Below, piece by piece: positions 26,901 to 38,900 of a stretch of DNA of 64,000 nt (the stretch's first letter is position 1; each line of letters starts with the position of its first letter). The position numbers and the translations under genes were made by a program. This stretch comes from Romanomermis culicivorax (Eukaryota > Nematoda > Enoplea > Mermithida > Mermithidae), in assembly GCA_963922205.1 (NCBI GenBank), contig CAWUHX010000260.1:186001-250000 (forward strand). Direction: 5' to 3'. The notes under the pieces are model-generated. The model ran no database searches and was not told where the DNA came from. It saw only the letters and a list, made by a program, of their open reading frames with translations.

Positions 26901-29900
26901 AGAGATTTGAAAGGTTTCATTATTTGCTGAAAATTCCTATATGTAAGCTTTAATTTTTTCATATTCTGCGTTTTTTCTTTTTGTAGGATTTGCATCTCAG
27001 TGTTTTTCTTTGTTCTAGAGTCTTTTGTCACTTTTCATGCTTCGTATGTTCCTCATTTTTTGTCTTGTTACTTCATCATTTTGCTTTGTTTCTAATTAAT
27101 CTTCCTCTTGTCATTTAATCTAGCGTCATATTAATGTTTTACCTCTTCTGTTTTTTCGTTGTTTATCCTTACGATTTTATCGTTTATATTTACCTTGTTT
27201 CCTCATATTGTTTCTATTCTAATATTTAACTCGTTCCCTCAAAGTTTTCGTTGTTGTGGCCTAATGAATTATTTTTATTGACACGTCTTCCACGCCTCAT
27301 GTTTTGTCCTGCTGTCTTGCATTTTTTACGTCTGTTATATTTGTTTTTCGTTGCTTTTTACCGTTTTACTGTTTTTCATTTTGTCTCATAATCATTTTGT
27401 TTTCTCTGCTAATTTGTTCATTTTTGGCTGTATTTCTGTCTAAAATGCGAATATGCAGGGCACCTTCAAGAGAGGAATATTAACATTGTTTTAAATAATA
27501 GTATCTGGTAGATACAGTCTTATTTTGGCGCCAGCCTCACTCTAACGCCCCTTCCAAGTCTGCTTTTCAGCATCCATGCTGATTATTTATTTAAGTCAGA
27601 AACGATTCCCAAATTAGCAAAATCGTCGATCGGTAGGATTCGCTTTGCAGTGGCCCTGAAATATCATGTCTCTCTGCTATAGCTCGTAATGTAACATAAA
27701 GATTTGGAACAAATTGGAAATGGTTCCAAAATTAGCCGACTATAAGAGAGATATTACAGTAACGCGAACGACCAGGCCCCAAATGTGCCACTTTTTTAAA
27801 AAAGCAAAAGCGGAAGGAGGACAGAGAAGAAAAAGAAACTACATAGAAAGAAAAAAGTGCAAAACAGAAACTGAAATGCAAAAAAGAAAAACGAAAACGA
27901 AAAAAAAATTAAAAACTGACACGTAAGGAGAAAGTGGAAACCAGGAACGGAAACATGAAACAAATATTTTGCAAGATTGAAGAAAATTAACAGAGTGGAA
28001 AATAAGTGACCAAAAGAAAATCAAAATATAAAGCAAAATAAAGGTAGAAAAAGAAAAGAACAGAGAACGGGAAAAGAAAGAACGAATATGGAAAAAAAGA
28101 AAATTGAAATACAAATATAAGATAATAAGGGAAACGGTGGATAAGATGAAACGGGAAAAATGTACGGAAACAAAAATGGAAAAACAAATAGAAACAACAC
28201 AATATGAAAATAAAACGGAAAAGTAGTAGGACATAGAATTGTGTGACTCAAAGTGGTGAGGATAGAAAGGAAGAGACTGAAACAGATGGAAGAATGAGAG
28301 GGATATAGTTAAGAAATGTTATACAGAAAATAAAGAAAATAAAGGAAAATGATTAACAAAATGAGTTTTTACTGTCCACGTGTTTCTCAAATGTAAGATT
28401 TTCATAATGTTGTCAGACCACGTAGTGTTGATTTTATGATTCAAACTAATATAAAGATAGTTGGCACAAACTACAGCACTTTAACAAAAGATAGTGATTC
28501 TAGAAAAGTACATGATTTTCGTACAGAAAAGTATGACAGATATTTTATAGCGTAAAAAAGATTGTGTCCTTATTCCCCGAACGTCCACTTTCCCCGAACG
28601 TCCCGATTACCCGAAAGTCCCTATTCCCCGAAGGTCCCGATTCCCCGAATAATGAATAAAATTAAAATCCCGATTCCCCGAATAGTAAAGAAATAATATT
28701 CTCGATTCCCTAAATTAGTAATAATATTAAATTCCCGATCACCCGAAAACAATGAAGTATATAACTTCTTTGGAAGTTTAACTGTTTTTCGAACAGTAAG
28801 AACTGGATTTAAAAAAATTGCTTTTAATACCAAGAATTTTTTTGTAAATCCCCACCCCAGGGAATGAGATATAGCCAACAACACCTCAATAATTTATTTT
28901 TTGACAAGAATTCAAACTTCAAGGAGCTCACTAATTTCTACTACAGCGCGAATTTTGTGTCAAGTTCCGTGGGAAAAGTTTTTCTTGAGCCGTGGGAACA
29001 TACCTACAATTTACAATGTTTTCTATGGAAAAATTTTCAATTTACAAAGTGCAATCTAAATATAGCCTTCTTCTGTTTTTCGGGGAAACGGGATTCGACA
29101 CTTTCGGGGAATAGGGACGTTCGGGGAAAAGGGAAAATCAGTGTTTCCTTTATAGCGTTCTACGGGGAAACGGTACTTTCGGGGAAAAGGGACTTTCGGG
29201 CAATCGGACATTCGGGGAATGGGGATACACCCGTAGAAAACGCACATACTTGGCACCAAAGTTAGACACGGCTTGGGCGCCAAAGTAAGACGGACGCCAA
29301 AGTGAGACGGGCGCCAAGTTGCCGATACAATCGTATAATTGTACCTACTCATCTTATAACTAGATACCGGATTTTTAGGTGCTGCACCTAAATTTTTTTT
29401 TCAAATCGTGGATGCTCAAGAAGCATTAAAATGACAAAATATAGTGCTTCTGGTACTCCTGTATGCATGTTGATTGCACTTTTTTGGAGTTTTGAGACCC
29501 ACTTGCATCCAATTTAGAACTTTTTGAAAATTTGCACCATTTCGCTCAAAATTTTCAAAATGAGCAAGTTTTATCATTTACTAATAGTATATTACTGTAG
29601 TCAGGTTGCATGTAATTTAGAAGCTCATGGTCTGAAAAAAAGAACAACGGAAGATATACACAGATGCAGCGCAGTGCTTGGACGTATCTGCAGGAATAAA
29701 GTTTACTTCAAGCCTAGTTTGAAACCCTGATGTGGACTTGCTTGCTACTGAAAAAAAAAAACTGAAATTCGTTCGAAAACTTTGTATGCAACCTTGGTAT
29801 TTGCTGATCACTATTTTTGTACAAATCAAATTTGTCTGACCATAGACAAAATTTGACGCTTGAAAATATTTATGTATACTATATCTTTTAGTAAGTTTCT

Positions 29901-32900
29901 ATTAGAATAAACGTGCTATTTTACTTTCTATGTTGATTGTAATAAAATTAGCACTGTAGACTCATCTTAAATGAAAAGATTCTTTGACTTGATTTGATAA
30001 TTTTTTTGCACTTCTTTCAGAACATAATCTGCTAATTTTTTGCACCTAAAAATCCGGTCTCTATTTATAACATTTCTTATTATATAAGTGCCGACAGGTA
30101 AACGGAACCGATGTGAGGCGGTTGAAATTTTTGGAACTAGAACTGGATAACTATATGTTTCGGAACTGGAATTTGAATTGGAATTTTTCTCTGGAAAATG
30201 GAAGTTCCGGCAGTTATAGCTTTTTCTACGCTGTTGAGTGCAGTTCTATCACTGGTATTGTTGAATGTTGATTTCAAGTTTATCTTCAAGCGGTGAATTT
30301 TCTCTCACTATTCTTATATAATTTATGGAAAACTCCTCAACTTGCGGATTTCGATCACACTTGAGGTCGCTTAGTGGGAGAATATAGCGAATAAACGATA
30401 TTGTTCCCAACATGGAATGACAGAAAAGATTCATTTTTCATGGACTATTTTTCTGATAGCATTCGCAAAAAACCTGTGTAAGGAACATTATGAAGATTTT
30501 AGTGAAACAGAACTCAATTGAAAATTGTATTTTTGTTGGAAAGTATTAAATTTCAAAAGAACTTTATTTCTTGTTAATCTGTGAGTACCTATGCAACAAA
30601 CTCTAAAGAAGCATTTGAGTTTTTCATATCTACTGCTTGATTAGTTAATCTTCAGTGCTTCTTTCTCAGCACATTTTATTAAATAGTCAGCAGCCGATCT
30701 TTGATCATTCATCTTTATCAGGCAACAGTTCATATTATTGAATTTTTATTCATATTTTGCTTGGATATAACAGTAAATAAAAAAATTGATGATTGCTTGA
30801 CGTACAGTCAAAATGAGATTATACAATATGTATCAAGTCAAGATACTAAGTGATGTTTATTTACCACGTTAATTTTAATTAAATATTATTTTCCGGTATA
30901 AAATATCGGTTTATATACTTTTACGGGAACCGGAATCGTATGGTATCTGAATTTTTAAAACCGGAACACTGATATTCATAAAATTGTGAATAGAGCCGAT
31001 ATTCCAAGGTAACTAGAACCGTTGCACTTCTACTAGGTTGTATCTTAGGTTTAGGATAGCATCTTTCCTATGTCTATAGTTTCCTACAGTAATCTTCGAA
31101 TGGAACTAGGAAAAAAGACAGCTACTGGAACAGCTACAGCAGCCGAGATTAAACTGTCAGAATATATGCACTGTAATACGAAAAGAAAATAAAACGTTGC
31201 GAAAATATTGTGAAATCAATTTCATGGATTTTTTCGTTATCATATGCTCCTGGTCACTACTGAGAACTAACAGAAGTTCTTGCTATTCGAAAAATCTCAA
31301 TTTTGGTGTATTATCCGATTTCTGAGTTTTATTTACTTTTTCAGTCAAAAACTGATTTGATTTATGTCCTATTGACCCAGTTCATTTTTTTGGTTTTATA
31401 GTTTGTTGGCGGCATTGCATAACTGATTGGAAACATAAGCACATTGCTCGGGTATTCATATTTGATGTGGGAATTATTGATTTCATCCTGGAAAATTTTG
31501 GAAAAATGACCTGGAAAACCTGGAAAAATCAGGAAATTTCATTTTGGAAAACCGATGTTACACCCTAGTAATCAAATATGACTCAAATATGATAATTCAA
31601 GCAATGAATTCGATTGGTTTAGTTTTAAATTTTTCTGTTCAGAACAGTTGTCAAAAAACATTTTTCTTTTGTTTGTCAAGTTTTGTTCGAAGCCTAAAAA
31701 CTGCATTCATTGGTTTGATTTGAAGTTTTTTTTTTTGATCTAGCTGATTAAAACAGAGCGAAATGCAAGAATTTCTTATGCAGGTCTAATTTATGAACCA
31801 AGTCGAAATAGAATAAAGGGTGAAACTGCTGAAAATTTATTGTTTTTAAGATTAATTTGATAAAATGCAATTACAAATATTAATAAGCAAATATTGTTAA
31901 TGATGAATTGATTATCTAGAATATAGGTGCTCTAAAGTGTACTATAAGTTCAAATAAAATCCGAAAAAATTGTCGAAACTATTCGAGTTCGGTTCGGGTT
32001 TGGGTGTCTAAGGAGCGATTTATTCGGATCTGGGTAGCTGAAAATAGCTCGGGTACCCGATGTTCTGCTTTGGATTCAGATACCCGCTGCATCCCTATCT
32101 GCCATCATGCATGTTTTCACTCCCGAAAGAATTTGGGACTTGATTGTTCTTTCTGATCCGTTTCCGTAGCTGTATATAATTCATTTGATATCCCTACTTA
32201 ATCCTATGTTTATGCCTGTTGCATTCAGCTTTTTTATTTGTGTTCCCTTAATCACCCAATTAGCTCTTTGTCCTGACTTGTCTCTTAGCATTGCCTCGTT
32301 TTTTATCCTTCAATTTTTCTCTACGATCTGATAAAAAATCGGTGTCGGGTCCTGCGCGGATCCAAAAGTTAAATGACGAAGCCGGAACATGCCGGATCCA
32401 ACAAATTTTGGGGTAAAGTCCCAGCTCTTATATCAGGCGTAAGACTTAGGATCTGAATTTTCCTCATTCTACTCCAAAAATTGTGGAATCTAGCTGCTTT
32501 CTGCTTCGTCTTTTACCCATCGGATATTATCTCGTTTTGTAATCTTCTGATCTCATTTTCTATTCTTGTCATTTAGTCGCCTTGTTTGGTCTTATCTTTG
32601 TCCTACTCGTCTTATTAGCAAATCATTTATGGTCATTCCGTTTTGCAGACGGTCCTTATTTCAAGTCCGTCGCCGAAAAGTTCATTGTCTCCAAAGGCGA
32701 GACAATAACATTTTCATGTACGGTCGATTCAAATCCCGCCCCTACGACTTACAAATGGACCAAAAGCGGTGGCGTTGGCCGTTTTGTAACGACTTTTGGA
32801 CAGAAGTGAGTTGAAGCTCCTTTTGTAACGGTGTAACGACTCTGCTGGCTGGCTACAGTAAGATTCATCTGAACTTGAAATCGAATTTTTGAAATTGAAC

Positions 32901-35900
32901 ACTTCGAAATGAACATCCTCATATCACGTGACTTTTTCAGCTTGTCCCTCGATAATATTCAGCCTGGTCACGAAGGCTCGTACACTTGCGAAGTAGCTGT
33001 CGAGGGTTTCCCGCTTGTCCGACAAACGCATCAATTATTCGTCAAAGGTACAGTAAGATTGTAACAGGAATCATGAACGAAAAAATTCATAGTTGAAGAT
33101 TTTATTCTACAATTCTATTCCCAAAAGTCAAAAAAGGACGTAACTTTTCACGGCTTTTTCATCCCAGGTCCTCCTAAGGTGGTCATCGAAAATGTTCCGG
33201 ACGCCGTCGAAGGTGGTAGCGCCAAAATCGCTTGTAAAATCACGGGTCGGCCCAAATCGCACGACAACGTTACGTGGTTTAAAGGTCGGGCGATGATTTC
33301 TACTCAAATGGGGCATCGATTCGAGGTAATCAAATCATTTTCGGGAATCTTTTTTAAAAATTTTTTTCGATAGAACCTAGAAGAGACTTATGAATCGGTG
33401 CCAAAGTCGGTGTCTGAACTTTCCCGTGTGGTGCTTCTAATCTGTTTGTTTTCGACTTCGTCATGGTTTTATCGTTTTAGTATTTTGTTTTGATATTTCT
33501 CTTCTCTTTTTTCTTTTCTGCTTTGAATGTTTTATTCTCTATCTATCCTCTTTTCCCTCCTTTTTTGTGATTTTTTTTGTTTTTTTTTTCTCTCCATTTA
33601 TCAATTTTTTACTTTTCATCCTGTCTCTTTTCGCTTTTCGATACTTTGCTGCATCTTTTTCTGTTGTCCTCGTTATTCCTGGATACTGTCTCTTTTGTCT
33701 TGTTTTTATTTTTTGTGTTTTATGTTTCTTCTTTTTCATTTCGCTTTTCTTATTTTATCGCTCTCTCGATGTGTTTGTTTTTTTCATGTCGTTTTGGTTA
33801 CTGATTTCACCATCAATTTTCCTCTGTATGCTTCACTTTCTTGCCATCTCTTTTTCTTCTCATTCCTTTTACCTTGGGCTACTCCTACATGTTTAATTTT
33901 TATTTGCTTCTGTGTACTTTCTTGCATCCTTTCCTGTTGGCCTTTTTCCTTGCATATTGCCTCTTCTATCTCGTTTTTCTTGTTTTTTTTGTGTTTTATA
34001 TCCGTTCTTCTTTTTTGTTTTGTTGTACTTCTTTTCTTTTGGTCTTTCCTGTACGCTATGTTTTCTATTTTTTTTATTATTTTGTTTTGTCTTTCTTGTT
34101 TCTTGCCATTTTGGCTCTGTTATAGTACTTGTTCTCTGTATATCGTTTTGTTCCTTGACTAATTGTCTTGTAAATATCTTTCTTGCTCTTTTTGTCTTTC
34201 ATGTCGTATTTTTTTATCTTCCTTGAGTTTAGCCGTTCTTCCACTTATACTTCCACCTTCTGTCGTTTCTGCCTTTCTTACATTCATCATCATTTTTCGC
34301 CATGTCGCTTGTCTTGTCATGTCGAATCACGTCTTTTTGGTCTTCTTGCCTGCTGACGAGAAACATAATTTTTTCAGATCAGTACCTCGAGAGTCAACGA
34401 CGAAGAATTGTACAGTGTTTTACTGATCCGCAAAGTTTTGACCATCGATTTCGACGCCTACAATTGTACCGCTTCCAATTCCATGGGGTTATCATGGGCG
34501 TCGACTAGACTAATTGAATCGAGTAATTTTTGAGTGCAGAAAATTCCTAATTTGCATTATTTTTATTCAATTTTCGATTATTTTTAGCCAATTTCCCTGT
34601 GCATTTCATGATGCCCGGTGTGGTGGGTGGCGTTTTAGCCATTTTGGTCATCGCTTTGGCAATCGTTTGGGCAAATAAGAAGTATATTTGTCGATCGAAA
34701 TCGTCGACGGCCAGCGACGTACAAGTGGCTTTGGACGATTTGACGCCCAAATACAATACGGATACTTATTCCACGGCACCCATGGTCGACTCAATGGAAG
34801 GCATAGGGGGCAAAGTAAGGCGACGGGCGTTTTTGGCTAGACCACTAATCCAAAACTGAGATTTTCGAATGAAATCGACACACTATACCGATTCATACCA
34901 AATTTCTAGGATTTTAATCAAGAACAAGCCTAAAATTGTATGTATTTATAGTTTCTTTCAAAATTTTCTAACTTTTTTGGAAATTATTTTTTTTAAATAA
35001 TAGAAGTCAGTACTGTCGCTACAGTTTTCTGCATAAAGCTTCTACAATAAGATTAAAATTGTTGAAGGTTTGTTCAGTTGAGTAAGCTTACATTTCCAGT
35101 TGTATACAGCATAGCAGCAGAAGATTTTTTAACGCAAAAAAACCACAGATTTCTAGTCCTGTGGAACATATAGATTAAGAAGAAATGATGACTATACGAA
35201 ATAGCACTTGTTTCCCACTCTTAATACTATATTCAGTTGTATTTCAAAAAAAGACTATAGTTCCAGATTGGCGAACTTCTATATGAAGAGCAGAAGGTCA
35301 TTTATATAAGTCGAGTTGAACTTCGATTGAACATATTGAGGCCAGGGCTGATCATAGTAAAACATAAAAAAAGATTCTGATCAGAAAATTTTTGACTCGA
35401 TTCATGATACAACAATTTTCGAACTATCACGTGACAAGAATATAGGTGTTAAAAGTTAGTGTTTTACAAGTATAATCGAATATTCTTCAATTTTGCTTCA
35501 AGTTCGTCGCTGAATTCACATCCCAAATCAGATTCCGAAGTAGAATTAAATTATTTTTATACGGTCAGATAATTTATGCAAATGTTGCCTCAGAAAATGA
35601 CCCGTCTGAAAACCTTACTGACTGGCAGTTACCAGTGCTTTACTTCTCGATCATTTAGCTAATCTACTGTACTTTATTGTGCTAAAATTTCATGAATGCC
35701 TGGTACGAAGTTCTATTGCTGTACAGTAGAATACTGTTTCGTGTGACAATCTTAAGCTACAAATTGGATTCTTTTATAAAACATTCCAGAATCAGAACAC
35801 ATTCGACTATAACAGTACAGATGTAAATGCTAATTCAATGGGCAGGAGAGTAAATTTGATTTCATAATTCATGGTTTCATCACATATTTCATCGTTTTCT

Positions 35901-38900
35901 ATTGTTTTTCTTCAAACCCAGTGGATTTTCGGCGATATAAATTATTTTTCTCTGTTTAGTCTTCCTTAGGTACCATTACATAGGCTTCACAGATTTCATT
36001 TTTGGATAGAATTTTGAAATTTTCGAGGAAATTTTTTTGACAACTAGAAAAACTTCACATAATAGATTCCTGAACTACTGAACTACTAGATTTTTGCTGC
36101 AAAGGTAACTTTTCTAATCGGAGTTTTTAGGCTACAGGACTCCACTGAACCCCTAGATTAGTTCAGTACATGTTGGCGCGTCTATAGCGATTCAGCCACC
36201 TTTCGCCTCATCCACCGTGTCAGTTCAGCCACATGTGTTGATTCAGCCACCAGGTGTTTATATCAAGTGTTGATTGACTGGCGTGATTCACTCATCAAGG
36301 CTTTTCAGCCTCTGCTTCAATTCAGCTACGTTACTTTTTCTCCTTGAAATGACCGTCATTATGGTTCCATTGCCCATGTATTTTCTCAAAACTTGGCATG
36401 GGTTAGCGGGTGTTTGAAAGAGTAAGAATATCATGCAGAATAGACTCTCTTCAGAGAAATAATTTTAAAATAACTGCGTCCAGTATAAACATGAAGAGAA
36501 AACTGAGTATCGTTCAAAAAAGGTGGTAAAAATATTTTCATACAGAAGTCGTCGAGAAATGGACAACTTCGGTGCAGCTAATTATGTCTTGAAAAAGTAT
36601 GAAAGCGTGAATGCTACCAGATTATGCTTTATTTGAACTGTATTGTCCATTTGTAAGGTTAGATTGATGCTTAGGAAAATAGAATTAGTCAGTTCCAGGT
36701 CGAAGGACTAAATCCACGGGATCCTAGCCCATTCGTATCTTCAAAGATCGTCGTTTGTATCCTATACAACTATTTGATTCCGCATAGAAAGATAAAAAAT
36801 CTACGTTTTCAGCAAATAAAAACTTTTCATATCTCTCATAATTTTTCTTGATGAATTGTTTGATCCTCAATTCTATTATCTAAGAAACTTTTGATCCTGA
36901 ATTTGAAGTGATTGAATCGGTTCAGATGCTGAAATGGTACACTTGCCTGAAACAACGCAACATTGTAATTCCAAAATTTTCTAACATAGACGAAACGAGA
37001 CCGGTAGAGGTCGCCTAGCTGCCAAATGTGGGCTGAGGGAATCGTTCTTTTCGAAGATTTTCTTTCACATCACATGAGAATCATAAATTTTGTCCTCAAA
37101 AGACCCCATTTGGGGGCAACTGTTGCTGAGGGCTTCAGAGTAGAGCGCCAAAACGCCTCGTGGAGGGGTCTGTGATGAAACTCCAGAAAAAAAAATTTCC
37201 GCTTACTTTGAGCTTGAAAATTTTCTGGAAAAATTAGTTGAAAACAGTGTTTCTTTAGCGACACACCCATTAGCAGTGCCGCTAATGGCAGTTTGACTCC
37301 ATTAGCGCAAAAAAATTTTATTAGCGCACTGGTTTATTTCTTTTTACAACAGTGATCAAGTTATTAGTGATTATATTAACCATTATTTAGAAATGTGTTA
37401 CAGTAAACTTATTTTTTGACAGCTTTCTTTAAGACGTACCTACCTATATTCACAGGGCCGCAACCGAGCAAAAAAAACGCACCGGAAAAAATTTTCAGGT
37501 TTTTACATTCTAGAAGGCTGGAAAATGGATCTTCATAACAATGAAAATTAATCGGAATGAAACTAATGCATCGTAATACCTTTTTTATCCCGATGCGCAG
37601 CGCCAGGAAAATTTTCGGGTTTTTGGGTTCCAAAATGCTGGAAAATGTATATTCCCAACAATTATTCCTGGACAGAAGCTCCAAATTCAAAGTCTTGTAA
37701 TGATGTTTTTATCGTCTTTCAATCGCAGATTGTGAAGGTTAACGTTTCAAAACGTTGGGAAACCCCAAACGAGGCGAGAGAACAGAATTCTGACAAGTGA
37801 TGAAAAATCTCAATTATCAACAAATTATTGACTGTAGACTAAATTAGTAAAAAAGAAATGAAGTAATTCAATTGATAGAAACTGATGAAGGTTAGTCAGT
37901 AAAGTGGAAGTAGATATTCGAATGGCCGCACCTGATAGAAAGCAATGACTGTTCTGTTATACTCATTGACCGGCGCGAAGCGCCGGAAAATTTTGAGATT
38001 TCTCTTTGTGAGAGACATGAAATCGACTTATGACAAAGTACCAACGGCCTTGTAAATTCTGAAATAAAAATTCCGTCATTAGCGCTCGGCGCTAATGATC
38101 AAAATTTTTCATTAGCGCGGCCCAAGTTTTATTAGCGCCGCGCTAAAAAAAACAGTGGTTGAAAAGCTTAATTTAGCGTATTCATGATCCAAATTTATTT
38201 TTGAGTTGGCGCTAAACTGTGAATAAAATCCTCCATTCAAATTACTCTCTGATAATGAAGCTGCATTACCTGAGGCCAAAAAATTTTCTCCCGACTTCAT
38301 TTCAGAAGGAATTAACCCAATTTCCCCTCTAGTTACGGACCTGATTGTATGTAATATTGACCTTTTCTAGTCCAACTACATGCGAATACCTCAAGAAAAT
38401 CCGGATCTAGACGAACAGTTCTACACTCAACACTTGATGCCTTTTCTGGCCAAAGGCACCTTAGGGCGCCAACTGGGCAGCCCGGTCTACCCGCGCAGCG
38501 TCCACTCCCTGACGCCGCCGCCACCGCACGCGACGCAACTCTTCAACGACCTTTCGTCATTGAACGCCAGCACCGCCAACAACAATTATTTATATAACGA
38601 CCAGCAACCGTACGTCCACCAAACGCTGGGCAGGGTCTACGCCAATAACAGCCAACAACAACAAGTGCCCCATTTCAGCATCCATCAGGCGAAAAATTAC
38701 GCCCATTCGGTGGCCAATAGTAATAACAACGGCGGCGCCTATTCGACGTTCGGACGCTACCCGCAACAAAACCAAACGTCGGGCGCCTTCGTCGGCTCGG
38801 CCGACAACTTGGTCGCTTGCCAAACGGGCCTCTATCGATATTCGCCCCAACAACAACAACAATTCCTAGGCGCTGCCCCGTCCTTGTACGGAACGGCGCC

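Larger units (their letters stand above)
26742..32648 (+). other. intron 5 of the Kirre-like gene (5.9 kb)
   Basis: It holds a pyrimidine tract (26960-27440) followed by a purine tract (27790-28370), a fold-back element with 17-mer ends (27515-29330), a TIR element (29366-30058), and GGAACCGG-type short repeats around 30090-31020 and CGGGTACCCG-type repeats around 31990-32090. No independent gene is supported. Confidence 0.6.
34815..38370 (+). other. intron 10 of the Kirre-like gene
   Basis: It contains a family B fold-back fragment (36190-36345) and a fold-back element with TTAGCGC ends (37263-38157). Otherwise AT-rich without supportable features. Confidence 0.6.

Noticed and set aside
27839..28251. 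Minus-strand hydrophobic ORFs
   Set aside because: They are the complement of the purine-rich tract, with the same artefact in the other strand.
33527..34226. Several overlapping membrane-like ORFs of up to 211 codons
   Set aside because: All forward frames are open together across the pyrimidine tract that forms intron 8. They are composition artefacts.
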